Source: Rhodeus uyekii (lineage: Eukaryota; Chordata; Actinopteri; Cypriniformes; Acheilognathidae). Taken from it: 64,000 bases of DNA. The position numbers and the translations under genes are program-made. The stretch lies in NCBI GenBank assembly GCA_037043235.1, contig JAWRVZ010000253.1:327501-391500 (forward strand), written 5' to 3'. The notes below the pieces were generated by a model, which was given only the letters and a program-made list of their open reading frames with translations, searched no databases and had not been told where the DNA came from. This document shows, in pieces, positions 48,801 to 60,800 of the stretch (its first letter is position 1; the number at the start of each line of letters is the position of its first letter).

Positions 48801-51800
48801 GCCAGGAGGCGCTCGCAGGGGGGGGGGCTCTGTCACAGAGACGGACTCCGTGATTCCCTCCTCGAGCCACCGGAGGGAGCCATCGCCTGAATACTGACAC
48901 ACCTCACACACTACATTTCCCAACAACCATCACACCGGACTAATCACACACATACACAGCTGAATTCCATCGGGACTGCTTGCTTCTCCACCTGTTACCT
49001 ATTCTCAGAGACTATTTAAACCCGGTCACCCCACAGCTCAGAGCGAAGTCTTGTTGTACCCCGGTTAGCATTTCTGAGCGTTATTTCATCTGACTGTTTA
49101 CCTGTTGCCATCACTGCTGTTTACCCGTTTCTGAACCTGTCTGCCTGCCTATTGACCTCTGCCTGGATTCTCTACCTGTGATCGTTTTCTGCCTGCCCTG
49201 ACCTGTTTGCCTGTGACACCGTCTCTGATTCAGCCTGCCCTTGTGTTTCTGTTTGCTCCCGACTGACCCAGCCTGTACGACCACCCTTGCTCTTTAATAA
49301 AGTACGCATATGGATCCCAGCCTGAGTGACGCTTCATTACAAAGACTAAGGAAGCAACAGCTTAAGGCAGGCTCATATTACATTGTTTTGCTGAATTTTG
49401 CTGTCATAGACAGAATTACAAGGTCTGTGACAAAACCCCAAGATCACAGCTAAATTGGTATTTGTTCCTATCAGAGATTCTAGTTAAGTACGAGCAGGTC
49501 AGGGATGTGATCCGAACCTATCCACAGACGCTGCAACATATTCAACCCAAGCCTGTTAAATATTATCTCCACATGATCTTGTACTGCAATGACAAGGTGG
49601 AACTAATCCAGACAATCACAGTGCAGACGGAATAAACAGAGAAAGGTCGGTCAAGTTCAACGCACGGTTTCAAGGACTAATCTCTTTTTTCCGTAAAAAA
49701 ATAATAATGTATTATTATTTTTATAAATGCACAGAGCACTTGAACAGCAAGTTGGTCTTCCATCCCTGAAGAAATGTTGTAATCGCTGTATTTTTTTCAC
49801 AAGAATTTATGTGAGAATACTATTTTGGATGACTGATGTTTAGGATTGCCTCTTGACTGAGTTCTGTGCTCTGTGCTCACCTTGTTAGCATAGTGCAGGG
49901 GTCACCAAACTTTTCAGCTCGAGGGCCACGTTAACTGTGAAACACAGTTATTTGTTCACACATGTATGTTGTTCAAAAGATTGAAAGGTACATTGATGCA
50001 AAAGTTTTGACATTACGAATGAAAAAAAAAAACACCAGTCCTGCGGGCTATATCACACATTTTATATGTTTATACGTAAAATTTTTATACATTTTACATT
50101 TATACATCACACTATATAGAGGATATAAGGATGCAAATTCTATGCGTCTGCGGATTATATGCGGGGAAAAAATGGTATAAGGTTTTCTAATGTAGTGATC
50201 GGTTGGAAAAAGTCTCTGTTTACTATCGTAACCTCGGTTATTTTTCCATATTCTGTTTAGAGAAGTGTGAAGGAAATATTCTGACGCAATTGTTCCGCTT
50301 ATGCTTTTTCTACTGTCTGTCTGCCAGATCCGCATCGCGCTACAATTGCCGTTATCCTATAAGGTTTCGGAAATTACGTGAAGGGGAGGAGTTCCCAAAT
50401 GTATTTCATTGTAACATCTCGTTCCCACTCTCGAAAGGGAATGCGCTTCTGCGCGCCTCTATTTTAATTCGGTAAAAACATAACGTCCACGTAAGCAGTG
50501 GCTGATCTTGGCAGGATACACGTAAAATTAATAAAAGTTAATAAAAGTCTCCGCGGGCCGGATGAGAGGGCTTCCTTCGGCCCGTGGGCCGTAGTTTGGG
50601 GACCACTGGCGTAGTGTAAGGTCAGATATGACAAGACAACAACATAGACAAGAAACATCTGTCCAGCTCTCCTCATATAATGGTCTATCTCCCGGGATCT
50701 CCTCCGTGGTCTTGAAACTGTGGTGGAAGACTCACCAAAACTCCTTGCGATGGCATAAATGGCAGTGCCATCCTGGAGGAGCAGGACTGCCTGTTTAACC
50801 AGATTGGGTTACAGGAACTACCTCATACAGACAGAGACAAGGACCCTAACAAAACACAAAACTAAAGACAAATCAGTTAGGAAGAATAAGGCGAAAACAA
50901 TTGTCAGATTGTGAAACTGATTCACAGTCACTTCTGATTCCTAATTGGACAGAGTGAGATCAACAAAAATGTATTTACTTGCTGTTATACTCTGATGATT
51001 GAGTGTTACCTTAAATGTTTTGAGTAACATATATAAGCATACAGGTGCTGGTCATTTAATTAGAATATCATCAAAAAGTTGATTTATTTCACTAATTCCC
51101 TTCAAAAAGTGAAACATACCTTCATTACACACAGACTGATATATTTCCAATGTTTATTTCTTTTAATTTTGATGATTATAACTGACAACTAAGGAAAATC
51201 CCAAATTCAGGATCTCAGAAAATTAGAATATTACTTAAGACCAAAACAAAGAAAGGATTTTTAGAAATCTTGGCCAACTGAAAAATATGAACATGAAAAG
51301 TATGAGCATGTACAGCACTCAATACTTAGTTTAGTAATACTCCTTTTGCCTGATTACTGTAGTAATGCGGCGTGGCATGGAGTCGATCAGTCTGTGGCAC
51401 TGCTCAGGTGTTATGAGGTGGCCTTCAGCTCTTCTGCATTGTTGGGTCTGGCATTTCGCTTCTTCCTCTTCAAAATGCCAAGCGAGCAAAAGGTCAGGCA
51501 AGTTTGCTGGCCAGTTAAGAACAGGGTCCTTAAACAAAGTACTGGTTGCTTTGGCACTGTGTTCAGGTGCCAAGTCCTGTTGTATAATGAAATCTGCATC
51601 TCCATAAAGTTGGTCAGAAGCATGAAGTGCTCTAAAACTTCCTGGAACTTGGACCTCAGAAAACACAGTGGACCAAAACCAGCAGATGATAAGGCACCTC
51701 AAACCATCACTGATTGTGGAAACTTTGCACTGGACCTCAAGCAACTTAGATTGTGTGCCTCTCCTGGACCCTGTTTTCCAAAGGAAATGCAAAATTTACT

Positions 51801-54800
51801 TGGAGAACATAACTTTGGACCACTCAGCAGCAGTCCAGTCCTTTTTGTCTTTAGCCTTGGCGAGACAGTTCTGATGCTGTCTTTTGTTCAAGAGTGGCTT
51901 GACACAAGGAATGCGACAGCTGAACCCAATGTATTGCATACGTTTGTGCGTAGTGGTTCTTGAAGCACTGACTCCAGCTGCAGTCCACTTTTTGTGAATC
52001 TCCCACACATTTTTGAAGGGGTTTTGTTTCACAATCCTCTCCAGGATGCGGTTATCCTTATTGCCTGTACACATTTATATACCACATCTTTTTCTTCCCT
52101 TCGCCACTCTATTAATATGCTTGGACACTCTTTTGTGTCTTGGCCTCCTTGTGCAAGGTGTCAATGGTCGTCTTTTGGACAACTGTCAAGTCAGCAGTCT
52201 TCCCCATGATTGTGTAGCCTACAGCAGTGTTCCCCAACCTTTTTTGTGCCGCGGACCGGTAAACGTGTCATAATTTTGCCGCGGTGCCCGCTCGAAATTG
52301 TTGATTGGGGGGGTGCGAGTGAGATGGATGATGGGTCCGCGCGAGATTGTTGACGCGGGGGTGCGGAGACTGTTCAAACGTCTCCATAGTCACATCGCCA
52401 CAGCCGCTTGCAGCCGCTTCCGCGAATGCGCTCCGCGGCCCGGTACCATTTCATCTACGGACCGGTCCGCGAAATCGCTCCGCGGCCCGATGGCACTTCG
52501 TCAACATAGACCGGGGGTTGGGGACCACTGGCCTACAGAACTGGACTGAGAGACCATTTAAAGGCCTTTGCAAGTGTTTTGAGGTAATTAGCTGATTAGA
52601 GTGTGGGACCAGGTGTCTTCAATATTGAACCTTTTCACAGCATTCAAATTTTCTGAGATACTGAGTTTGGAATTTCCTTAGTTGTCAGTTATAATCATCA
52701 AAATTATGAATATATCATTTGAAATATATCAGTTTGTGTGTAATGAATGAACATAATATTCAAGTTTCACTTTTTGAATGGAATTAGTAAAATAAATAAA
52801 CTTTTTGATGATATTCTAATTATATGACCAGCACCTGTATGAATAAATATCCCATTTATTTGGTAGCATGAAACAATTTGTCCCTTTTCATGCATAGATT
52901 TTCAGCTGCTTTGATGGCTATACTCAAAGAAATGTCATTTCATTTGTTTTTTACTTTTAATTTTGTAGCCAATATGCTTTCATTTCCAACCAATAACATG
53001 TCTTCCCTTGATCCATGACGTCCACACATAAGAACGGACATCATGCAACTTTTTATCAGTGGAAAACTGTGGTCATTTGGACTGTGATCTGTTTGGACCC
53101 TGTGACATGGCTACATTTTAACTTGTGTTCCAACCCTCTGTCACAACTGCAAAATCAGAATAATGATGACGTGGAACAAAGTAACTACTAGGTAATTAAG
53201 ACATAAAATTAATTGAATCGCTAGAAACAAACATAGAGGAATGAAACTAATACAAAACACAACATGATCTTGACACCCTCTAAATGATGCAAGAAATACT
53301 TTTTTTTTAAAGATTATTACATATTACTTTGTTCTTTTTTAGAGAATGAGTTGTAATGAACACTATGCATTTAAATTGTGATAAAAGGCAAAGAAAATCG
53401 AAGGGAAGATAAGAATGCATTCATTAATCATTAACATACATAAATTATCTTAGATTATTAGGTTTATTTAACATATTAGGACAGTGGTGCCCAACCCCTG
53501 GTCCACGGCCTGGTACCGGTCCGTGGATTAAATGGTACCGGGCCGCGGATCGAATTCGCGGACCGGTCCGTGAGTGGCTGCAAGTGGCTGTGGCGCTGCA
53601 GATTTGGTGGTGAGGAGGTGTGTTTCAACAATCTCGATCCCCACCAACCAGCAAGTGGTAAAGAAAATTTAGTAGGGAGTTCAAATCCCATGTTGAATGT
53701 ATTGGATCAGATAATGTGTATGTGTTGTCATTAATAATAATGTTTTGTATAACATGCATTTATGCTCCAAATAATCATAATCCTACCTCACTTATCACTT
53801 TTGACAAATGTTTTGATTTGATATATTATTATTTAATAATTTTATGTGATTTCAATCAACCCTGCCCTTGATAAATCTTCAGATCCAGCAGTAGATCTAG
53901 TGTAACCCCCTGTTACATGCACTCACCTAAAGGATTATTAGGAACAACTGTTCAATTTCTCATTAATGCAATTATCTTATCAACCAATCACTTGGCAGTT
54001 GCTTCAGTGCATTTAGGGGTTGATCCTGGTCAAGACAATCTCCTGAACACCAAACTGAATGTCAGAATGGGAAAGAAAGATGATTTAAGCAATTTTGAGT
54101 GTGGTACGGTTGTTGGAGTATTTCACAATCTGCTCAGTTACTGGTATTTTCATGCACAACCATTTCTAGGGTTTACAAAGAATGGTGTGAAAAAGGAAAA
54201 AAATCTAGTATGCAGCAGTCCTGTGGGAGAAAATTCCTTGTTGATGCTAGAGGTCAGAAGAGAATGGGCGACTGATTCAAGCTGATAGAAGAGCAACTTT
54301 GACTGAAATAACCACTCCTTTCAACCGAGGTGTGAAGCAAAGCATTTGTGAAGCCACAACACGCCAACATGCACCACTCCACTACAAATAGGAAAAAGAG
54401 GCTACAATTTGCACGAGCTCAACAAAATTCGACAGTTGAAGACTGGGAAAATGCTGCCTGGTCTGATGAGTCTCGATTTCTGTTGAGACATTCAGATGGT
54501 AGAGTCAGAATTTGTTGGAAACAGAATGAACATGGTTCCATCATGCCTTGTTACCACTGTGCAGGCTGGTGGTGATGGTGTAATGGTGTGTTTTCTTGGA
54601 ACACTTTAGGCCCCTAAGTGCCAATTGGGCATCGTTTAAATGCCACGGCCAACATTGCATTGTTTTTGACCATGTCCATCCCTTCATGACCACCATGTGC
54701 CCATCCTCTGATGCTGCTTCCAGCAGGATAATGCACCATGTCACAAAGCTCGAATCATTTCAAATTGGTTTCTTGAACATGACAATGAGTTCACTGTACT

Positions 54801-57800
54801 AAAATGGAGCTTCGTGCCCTGGATGTGCATCCCAAAAACTCCTGTTACTCAACTGTAAGATGCTATTCTATCAATACAGGCCAACATTTCTAAAGAATGC
54901 TTTCAGCGCCTTGATGAATCAATGCCACGTAGAATTAAGGCAGTACTGAAGGCATAGGGGGTCAAACACAGTATTAGTTGGGTGTTCCTAATAATCCTTT
55001 AGGTGAGTGTATATTCATGGGCTTCAGTTCAACAGCTTAATGGAATTGATGCTTGATGCTTTATTCATTTTGTTCATCCCACCATAAAAACATATTCTCA
55101 TATTCATATTCATACATATTCATATCTCTCTAATTGAGTCAAGAGACTGAGCTGATAACACTGAACAAAGAATATGGCGCAACTTTATGTGTCAATATGA
55201 CACATATTGCAGAATTTATAATAAATAGAACTAGAATTATTACAAAACAACTAAAATTATTATGACGGGAGGTCAGGCATACTTCTGGGTCTGAGTCTTT
55301 TTCAAATATCAGTAGTATTCTAACATCCATTGTATTTTGCTTTGATTGTAATTTTGAAAATTGGAAAAAACAAAGCTTCTCTCATGCAGTGCTTCTGTAA
55401 CACTGGTTCCTGTCTGTCTGGGTCTTCTTTGTCACTTCCTGTCATTGTTTCACTCCCTGCACCTGTCATGTAATAACTTAATCGTTAGTCTCCCAGGTGT
55501 TTGTAATTCCCTTGTGTATAAATCACTCCTGCATTTCCCTTGTGTTTGTCAGTTGTTAATATTGTAATGAAGTTTGTTGTCTGTCTCCTGAGTTTTCTCT
55601 GAGTTCTGTTTTTGCACAAGTGTGCTTCTTTTGTTTATATTTAAAGTGTTTTGTTTTAATTTATTATTAAATGAGTTTTCAGTTAGATTCGGCTGCTTCC
55701 TCGTTTCTAGTGATGGCAAAATGAAGCCCCATAAAGCAGTGAAGCCCTGCAGGGAAATGCTTCACACACACGTAGGGGCTTCAAGATGATTTTTTTTTGC
55801 TTGACTACCCCATCATGTGGGCAGAAAAATGTATAACATGTTTGGTGCTTGCAATAAAATGGTGGGATGTGAATCATGCTCTGAATACAAAAATATTTTT
55901 TGAAGAGTTTTAACATGAATTATTTTGTGTTACTTTGTTTTTTAATTGTGCTTATGCAACAAGTGAAAATGTGAAAGAAGGAGGTAAAATAAAGTGTTTA
56001 TTCATTTTTATTTAAAAACAATATTTTTTCCACCATGGCTTTTAAAGTCTAAAAAAATAAAATTTATTGATTTTAAAAGTATTGAAATTGTTAATGTGAT
56101 AATATAGTGCTTCATGTTGTGACATACATACCTGCCGTGTATGTAGAACATAGGAAGGAGCTAAAGCTTTCATAAGCTTTTTGAATCCACTGCCCTCAAC
56201 CAAGGCAAAAGGCTGTGAATCCTCAATAACCATATCCACTAATAGCTCAGCCAAATCAACCTTCTCAACTAAATTGAAAATGTAAGAGTTAAAAAAACAA
56301 TTATACAGTGGGGATATGAATATAAATGGCCTAACTGAGCCAGGTTCAACCTGGTTGGTCTCCTCGTTGCCACGTAAGACTTTAAAGTGCCTTAGCATAG
56401 TTGAGGTGTTATTATTATAACTTAGCTCCTTGGAACACACCAGACACTTTACCTAAAAGTATTTAGAAAAGTTGTTACATTTTATTTTATTCATTATTGG
56501 AATATATTACATAGTAATTGCAGGTGCCTTACATTCTTGGGTGAGATCAAGTGCTCCCAAACAGGGGAAAATCTCCTCTTTCTTGCTGGTTCCATTGCAA
56601 AAAAGAAGCTTGAATCGAATGCCAAAAACAGCGCAATAAAGGGATCCATAAACTCAAAAAGCGAGGGGTAATCCATAGTGTTTCTCTGCCGCTTTTATTT
56701 CGAACTGCACTCAAACCTAGCGAATCATTTCATGAATCAGTCACGTGGTACACCTGCTATGCAGGGCTTCAAGCATCAGCACGTAGGTCAGCAACACGCG
56801 CATCGACCCGCGGTTCAAGAACCACTCATCTAGATTACTCGGCACATGTTTCAGGGATTCGACCCGAGAAGCACATCACTACTCATTTCTCCTCGAGCCG
56901 CATCGCACATCAGCACCCCAATCGTTACAGAACAACTGACCAGGCTAGTCACCTACAACTGACCAGGTTCGTTGCCTATAAAGATGTTCTATGGACAATA
57001 TGGATTCCGTTACTCACGCGGAGTTGAGTCTCCTAAATCTCTAGCAAAACGGCCAGTCCCTAGTGGACTACGTGGCGGAGTTTATTGACACTTTGCATCG
57101 GGTGGGTTGGGGCGATTTCGCCCTCAACCTGTGTTTCGTGGGAGGTCTCGATACAGAAGTAATCCGGCCACATGGGTGCTTGGAAGCTGCCTTACTGGAT
57201 TACATTAACGTGGTGCTGTGGCTGAACGGCATAGACTTTAAGGCCGAGGAAATGCCCAGATCCGCACTCCCGAGTCCCGCGGTCAAGCCCGCGTTCCCAT
57301 ACCCCACGACCGAGTCTACGCCTCGCCACTGTAAACGGCGGAGTCGGAAGAGGTGCTGAAAAAAAATCCAGGAGGCCGTCCCAGAGCCCACGACGACCCG
57401 TCTGCCAGAGCCAGAGCCCGCGACGACCCGTCTGCCAGAGCCAGAGCCCGCGACGACCCGTCTGCCAGAGCCAGAGCCCGCGACGACACGTCTGCCAGAG
57501 CCAGAGCCCGCGACGACACGTCTGCCAGAGCCAGAGCCCGCGATGACCCGTCTTCCAGAGCCAGCGACGACCGAGTCCACCCGCCACCGGTGAAACCCGC
57601 AAAAGGAGGAGACGGAAAGGTCAGGAGGCCGCCATCCCAGAGCCCATTACCGGCCAGGAGGCTGCCATCCTGGCGCCCCCAGTGACTCTCGCCTTGCCGG
57701 CGTCGTCCAAACGCCTCGCCCTGCCAGCGCCACCAGTGACTCTCGTCCAAGCCGCCTGATCTGCCCGAGCAGCCGCTGCCAGACCCATCTGTCCTGCCTG

Positions 57801-60800
57801 ACCTCCCAGAGCCGCCTGACCTCCCAGCCTTTCCTGAGCCTGCCTGGCTCACCCCTCCGGCGCCATCTGACCCTCCGGCCCTGCCTAAGCCTGCCTGGCA
57901 AGTCCTGTTCATTCCTTGAAATGAAGTTTGTTTGTGTGTGTGGATGTCCTGCCTGTCTCCCGAGTTTTCTCTGAGTTCTGTTTTTGCACAAGTGTGCTTC
58001 TTTTGTTTTGTTTTCATTTATTATTAAATGAGTTTTCAGTTAGATTCGGCTGCTTCCTCATTTCTCCTCGAGCCGCATCGCACATCAGCACCCCAGTCGT
58101 TACAGGTTCAAACAGGGCAGGTTCTCTCCAATCCCTTAACTCTTTTAATTGAGGATCTCATCAAGGCTGTCCACTATCGCCAATCTTATTTGCTCTGTCT
58201 GTAGAACCTTTACTACAAGCCATAAGACAAAATTCATAATTGCCCCAATAATTATTAAATATACAAATCATAAAATGTTGCTATATGCTGATGACATAAT
58301 CCTTTATTTTTCAGACATTACCAATTCACTTACATGGATTATGAACCTTTTTACTAGATTTAGTTCTTTTCAGAATATAAAATAAATTGGGTAAAAAGTC
58401 AAAAATAAAAAGTCCCAATAGTTCCAATAAATGATGCAGCGAAGAAGACTCTTACATCTTGAGTGACATACCTCAAAATTGGCTTACTTTGGTTTATGTA
58501 TTCCTCCCTGCTTTGAGAAATGTCACACTTGAGAATAAAATTCTGTCATATTCATCATGTTGCCATATTCTCCCCCTACTGATAATCTCACAGACTTTGA
58601 GAGGATGACCTACATTTATTTGGAATAACAAAAAACCCTGTATCAATTTAAATGTCCTGAGTCTTTAGCTGGCCTATCACTACACTGGTCAAAGTCAGTC
58701 AAAGTCTTTAAAATCTTGGCTAGATGTACAACCTTCCCTGGTTCCACAATGGAAATTGATTATAGAATCACTGGTTGCTCCTCATAGCCCTCCTCCTCTC
58801 CTACTACTAACGCCAACCACAACGCAGAATGTGCTATTTTCAGGAGTCAAACTTAAAGAAGCCGGTAAAAAATTTGGTCCAATACAGCTAATTCAATATC
58901 TACACGGCGGCTAGTGGAAAAACATGTTATTTCTTCAACAATTTTGTATGCAGTTTCCTACCTGGAACAACTATCATGAGCCATGAAACCATACACTTGT
59001 TTGCTGTGGTCAGGTAGAGACACTTTAGAGAATATTTATGATGAGACAGAGTTTAGGACATCTGCAGTCTTGTTATAATCTGCCTGGATTCTCATGGTTC
59101 TTGTGTTTAAAGTTGAGATCTTTACTTAAGGCTTATGGAGTTCCTCGGGACAGACCTTTGCCATCTCACTCCATTGCTCATTGGTTTGATCTCATGAAAG
59201 GGAAAATAGCCAAGGTCTCTATTATTTCTGGTAGTCTTGTCGTGCAGAAGTGTGGAACTATTGGTATTACCCAAATTTGGGACAAAGAGCTTGGAGCGTA
59301 GAATCACATTTTTGATTATGGCTAAAGTTTGAGTCTATTCTAATTACCCTGACCACCAGCTGATGAACTATAATGTAATACACAGAATATATTTTACACT
59401 CTTGAGACATTTCCTCCCCTGTGTGTGACAGATGCATTGGGGTAGTTGGTTGCTTTCTCCATTTATTCTAGGAATGTCCCCGGATCTTCACCTTCTGGGT
59501 TAAAGTCTCTGAGGATCTATCACAACTTTTACAGCTGACACTTCATCCTGAGTCTTTTCCTTCTTAATGATGACCTCTCTGTAACCCTGACTTTAAATCA
59601 AAAACAGCCTTTCTTCATGGGGTACCGTTAACAGCTACAAAGAAAACTATTACTAGTTCTTGGTTTCCTCCTAATTCTTTGTCAAAACACCAGTGAGGGT
59701 CCTGTTTCATAGATATTGTTCGTTTTGGAGCCTTAATAGAGCAAAAATTACAATTCTGCACTGGAACTCATGACAATTTTCTTAAAACCTAAGTGGAAAA
59801 GGTACAGGATAGGAGAGTAACTATGGCAAAAGGGGCTGCAGGTTCTCGTTTGTTTGATCTGTTTTGTCCTTTTATTTTAATTTTTGTGACTTTTTTTCAA
59901 CACATTTTCTTCCTGTTAACTATTCATCTTGTGTATGTAGTTATTTTATTTTATTCTTCTTCATGCATGTGTTTTTGTTTCTTGTGTTTTATATCTGTTA
60001 TCAGTTATGTCTTCTGCACTGAATTAAGTCAGTGAAAATATGTAATGCTTAGGTGTTAATATGTGTTAATGCTTATAAATCTTATTTATAAGAAAAACAC
60101 AACAAAGTATTTATAAAAAAGCCTAATAAAAACAGTAATATTGTGAAAAACTATTACAAATTAAAATAACTGTTTCTGTATCTTTGAATATAAAAAAAAT
60201 GTAATTTATTATAATCATGAAATCATGATCATGTTGTTAGGTTGCATAATTTATGTCAGCTGGAACTGGGAACATTCCCATAACACTTGAACTCATTACA
60301 TCATAAGAAGAATGATATCTACCCTGATATTAGTCTTTGTTTATTCCAAAGTTGCCATACACACACACACACACACACGCAGACATGAGCACAACACAGG
60401 CCTGAAGCGTCTGCAGGGACCGTGACTCTACTAGATCCTCCCCTGTGAAGATCAGGAACCCATCTCCAACCAGACCAAACTGGACTTAACATTGGACTTA
60501 AATTGTTGTCAATATAATAATCATGCATTGTTTGTCTGATGGTCAGAAGAGAACTGGTCCCCTGACTGAGTCTGGTTTCTCCCAAGGTTTTTTTCTCCAT
60601 TCTGTCTCCTGCTGGAGTTTTGAGTTCGTGTCAACTTTGTTTATATTGTTTTCATGTGACCACTGTAAAGCTGCTTTGAAACAATCTGTATTATAAAAAG
60701 CGCTATATAAATAAAGGTGACTTGACACTAATTTGTCATTCAGAGTTTCTTGTTAGCTAATAGCAATTACTAGAATGTTGAATGTTGCGTTAATCATTTG

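Larger units (their letters stand above)
43994..49341 (+). mobile_element. Intact-looking Ty3/gypsy chromovirus retrotransposon (Tf1/sushi type)
   Basis: LTRs are at 43994-44506 and 48831-49341, about 98% identical, TG...CA, with 5-bp target duplication AAGAC at 43989-43993 and 49342-49346. One uninterrupted gag-pol frame spans 44475-48890. A TATTTAAA box lies at 44176-44183 and AATAAA at 44461-44466. A run of ten G's at 48818-48827 serves as polypurine tract. The order PR-RT-RH-IN plus a C-terminal chromodomain is that of chromoviruses. It lies antisense in intron 1 of the kinase gene. Confidence 0.95.
55396..58104 (+). mobile_element. Short non-autonomous LTR retroelement B
   Basis: The 5' LTR is 55396-56929 including a 1.17-kb hAT insertion (TGTAACAC...GTTACA). 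The 3' LTR copy is about 57918-58104 and lacks its own 5' part. The internal 56930-57917 encodes only a Gag-like piece (LDYINVVLWLNGIDF, VDYVAEFIDTLHRVGW) and a minisatellite. Possible target sites are GCTTC and GGTTC, one mismatch. The LTR head is like that of element A. Confidence 0.75.

Noticed and set aside
49962..50180. 72-codon frame with counterpart at 1079-1369
   Set aside because: Shared only because both lie in copies of one non-coding hAT repeat; no protein similarity seen.
57316..58017. 233-codon minus-strand frame
   Set aside because: It is held open by the 30-bp repeat and GC-rich proline/glycine codons; the repeated GRRGLWLWQT-like translation is an artefact of the minisatellite.
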